Assembly: GCA_000827205.1 (NCBI GenBank)
Contig: KN832557.1
Span: 194,493 to 258,492, forward strand
Reading direction: 5' to 3'
DNA from: Plicaturopsis crispa FD-325 SS-3
Lineage: Eukaryota > Basidiomycota > Agaricomycetes > Amylocorticiales > Amylocorticiaceae
DNA length: 64,000 nt
Each line of letters opens with the position of its first letter. Position 1 is the stretch's first letter. The notes beneath the pieces were generated by a model. It had not been told where the DNA came from and made no database searches. It saw only the letters and a list, made by a program, of their open reading frames with translations. Shown piece after piece: positions 62,186 to 64,000 of the stretch. The position numbers and the translations under genes are program-made.

Positions 62186-64000
62186 ATGTCGGCGCAATCT
62201 ACGCAGTCCGGGACTCCAGCAGAATCCAAACACCGTGGTGCTAACAGGTCCACGAAAGTAGCCGGAAAACTCAAAGTTCTGCCTGAACAACCAGAGCCCG
62301 CAGAACTCGTACAGAGCTCAGGTGCAGGCAAATCTGGACCTCGCGTCGTAGAGCTTCAAGGCCCTCCGAAGGATAACTACGAGAGTGTCGGGACAACTGG
62401 GGATAGCGATGATGCTGATGCTGATGACGACGACGAGGAGCTGGAAGACGTCGAGGTGAGTGCTACCTTGTTCTGAATACGGGAAGGTCACCTACAACAT
62501 TGGTCATATAGGTTTACAACCAAATCTCCCTTATTCCTGACGGCACAGCGAAAAGGGACGCTTTGAAGTTAACGAAGAAGAAAGCAAAGTCGTTACCGCG
62601 AGTCACCGCATATGCAACGGCAAGGTACCGTTCTTCCGCTGCCGTTGCTATAATATATTACTAACGAACCTCTAGCTCATATCGCTTCAATGAACTAATG
62701 AAGTTTTTCAATGCGCGAAAAACTGCGTACCACACAAATCCCAAGCTCATCGACGAAGTCATATATACGCCTTACATATACGACCCTCCGTCGGATGACA
62801 ACCGCGAGTCCCAATTCCATGGACGGAAAGCTAGCGACACAGGAGACCTCTTGGGAGTCCCAGAGCTGGTAGAGGCGGATGTCCGAGCTCCCAAAAAGAA
62901 GAGCAAGTTTGATGCAACGCCTACGGAGGCGGAAATATTCATGTTTGAATATGGCACGGTCATCATATGGGGTATGCACAGCGAGCAAACGCAGCAGGCT
63001 TCGAATTGACGACTTAACTCCTTTGTAATAGGTATGACAGAAGCCCAAGAGCGTCGATTTCTCTCCTCTATGTGAGTCTCGCAAACATGGAGCGAAACGA
63101 AGCATTAACAGTTTGCTAGAAAACGTTTCGAGGTCGAAAAACTAGGTGAGTTGGGCATTTACATTACAGTCTGCAATACTCAATCGGTGCACAGCTCCGG
63201 AGGATGTCGAGATGGAGGATCTAAATTACTACTACGCAAACTACAGTCGGTAAGCAAATCGCACCAGACAAAACAGTAGCTGCAGCCTGATATCGCGTAG
63301 AATATATAACGACGTCATAACCCTTCGCAAAGGATCCAGTTACATGTCAGTATCGTTTCCCTGATTTCTCCGTTCATCAACTTATTATTCTCCTCCAGGA
63401 CGAAACTTTCCTTATCACACGCGCTTTCGCAGTCGGTCAAAATATCGCTCGTTTGTCCAAAATCCATTTACACGGAAAATCACACTGCCCTACTAATGGT
63501 CGTATGTACAGTTCGAAGAGTTGATATCTCAGAAAATCGAGGAGACGAAAGATATACCTGAGGCAATCTCGGAAACAGGAAAAATAGGAATGCCCCACAA
63601 AGGTATGTCATGGACTGCTGTCATATCAGTGTCTGCCCTCTTATACTCGTCGGAAATTTTAGAAATCATGCGGCAAATCGGCGAGCTCTTTCTTCTGCGC
63701 ACCAATATAAATTCTGTTGGTTCCGTTTTGGACTCGCCGGTCAGCATTCTCCCTTCCACTTTGTTGGCGTGTATCAAGGTGGCTAACCCATCCTCATTAT
63801 GTTTTCCAGGAAGTATTCTGGGTACGATCAGGGCGATGCATCTCTTTGACAGGGAAAAACTAATACCGTCCACTACTTCCAGAGTTTCCCCGATCTGCAA
63901 CCCTTGTACGACGCAGCCCGCAGTTATCTAGAGATCCCGCAGCGCATAAACCTTTTAAATACGCGCGTAGAGGTAAGCCTCTGCGTCACTTCTGACGCGC
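62186..64000 (+). CDS. DUF155 / RMD1-family protein (partial, continues past the right edge)
   Basis: RMD1/RMND1/Sif2-3 family of DUF155 proteins, which includes mitochondrial and ER/vacuole-associated members. The start is MSAQSTQSGTPAESKHRGAN, followed by a disordered acidic stretch (GDSDDADADDDDEELEDVE). Then VYNQISLIPDGTAKRDALKL and ATASSYRFNELMKFFNARKT. The DUF155 core begins with DEVIYTPYIYDPPSD and continues AEIFMFEYGTVIIWGM, joined to TEAQERRFLSSI. Then EDVEMEDLNYYYANYS, RIYNDVITLRKGSSYMTKLS then LSHALSQSVKISL. Next come EELISQKIEETKDIPEAISE, IMRQIGELFLLRTNINSVGS and PDLQPLYDAARSYLEIPQRI, then NLLNTRVE at the right edge. The family's C-terminal membrane helix lies beyond the window. 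Sublocation is not predictable from the visible part. Confidence 0.9.

Overview
The window is nuclear DNA of a basidiomycete fungus, most likely an Agaricomycete. The evidence is gene-dense, moderately GC-rich sequence in which nearly every gene is cut by many 45-70 base introns with GTRNGY donors. Products include a WOPR regulator, a DUF6534-type seven-helix protein, an Scs7-type hydroxylase and other genes typical of these fungi. There are no bacterial operons, CRISPR arrays or rRNA genes. I recognised no retroviral, LTR or Polinton remains. Gene models are read by eye, so exon ends are good to a few bases where a splice site is quoted and approximate elsewhere.

Layout. 1-10 kb: three minus-strand genes, the start of a Furry/Mor2/PAG1 morphogenesis scaffold (runs off the left edge), a B-type cyclin and a PTEN lipid phosphatase. 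The PTEN gene is head-to-head with proteasome subunit RPN1 (10.3-13.6 kb, plus). 14-16.5 kb: a small CBS-domain protein, a small heat-shock protein with TATA box and heat-shock element, and an intron-containing tRNA-Asp. 17-24.2 kb: mitochondrial isoleucyl-tRNA synthetase followed by prolyl-tRNA synthetase. 24.2-26.3 kb: a 526-base N gap flanked by two identical 872-base copies of the ProRS 3' end (almost certainly an unmerged contig overlap) and a ~506 bp TIR element. 26.5-34.1 kb: a small unknown gene, a DJ-1 protein, an unknown coiled-coil protein head-to-head with an SDR, and a GH18 chitinase fused to an N-terminal PX phosphoinositide-binding domain. 35.6-46.6 kb: fatty acid 2-hydroxylase, an ACSF2-like acyl-CoA ligase, two tandem 2-oxoglutarate/Fe(II) oxygenases and a mitochondrial ornithine-type carrier. 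47.7-54 kb: a DUF6534 protein, a secreted histidine acid phosphatase and a zinc polyol dehydrogenase. 54-59 kb is gene-poor and lies upstream of a WOPR transcription factor (59-60.4 kb). 62.2 kb to the right edge: the start of a DUF155/RMD1 protein.

Most genes are single housekeeping or metabolic genes with no shared pathway. PTEN and the PX-chitinase both deal with phosphoinositides but lie 24 kb apart. The most unusual item is the PX-GH18 fusion, a chitinase-fold enzyme with a lipid-binding module and no signal peptide.
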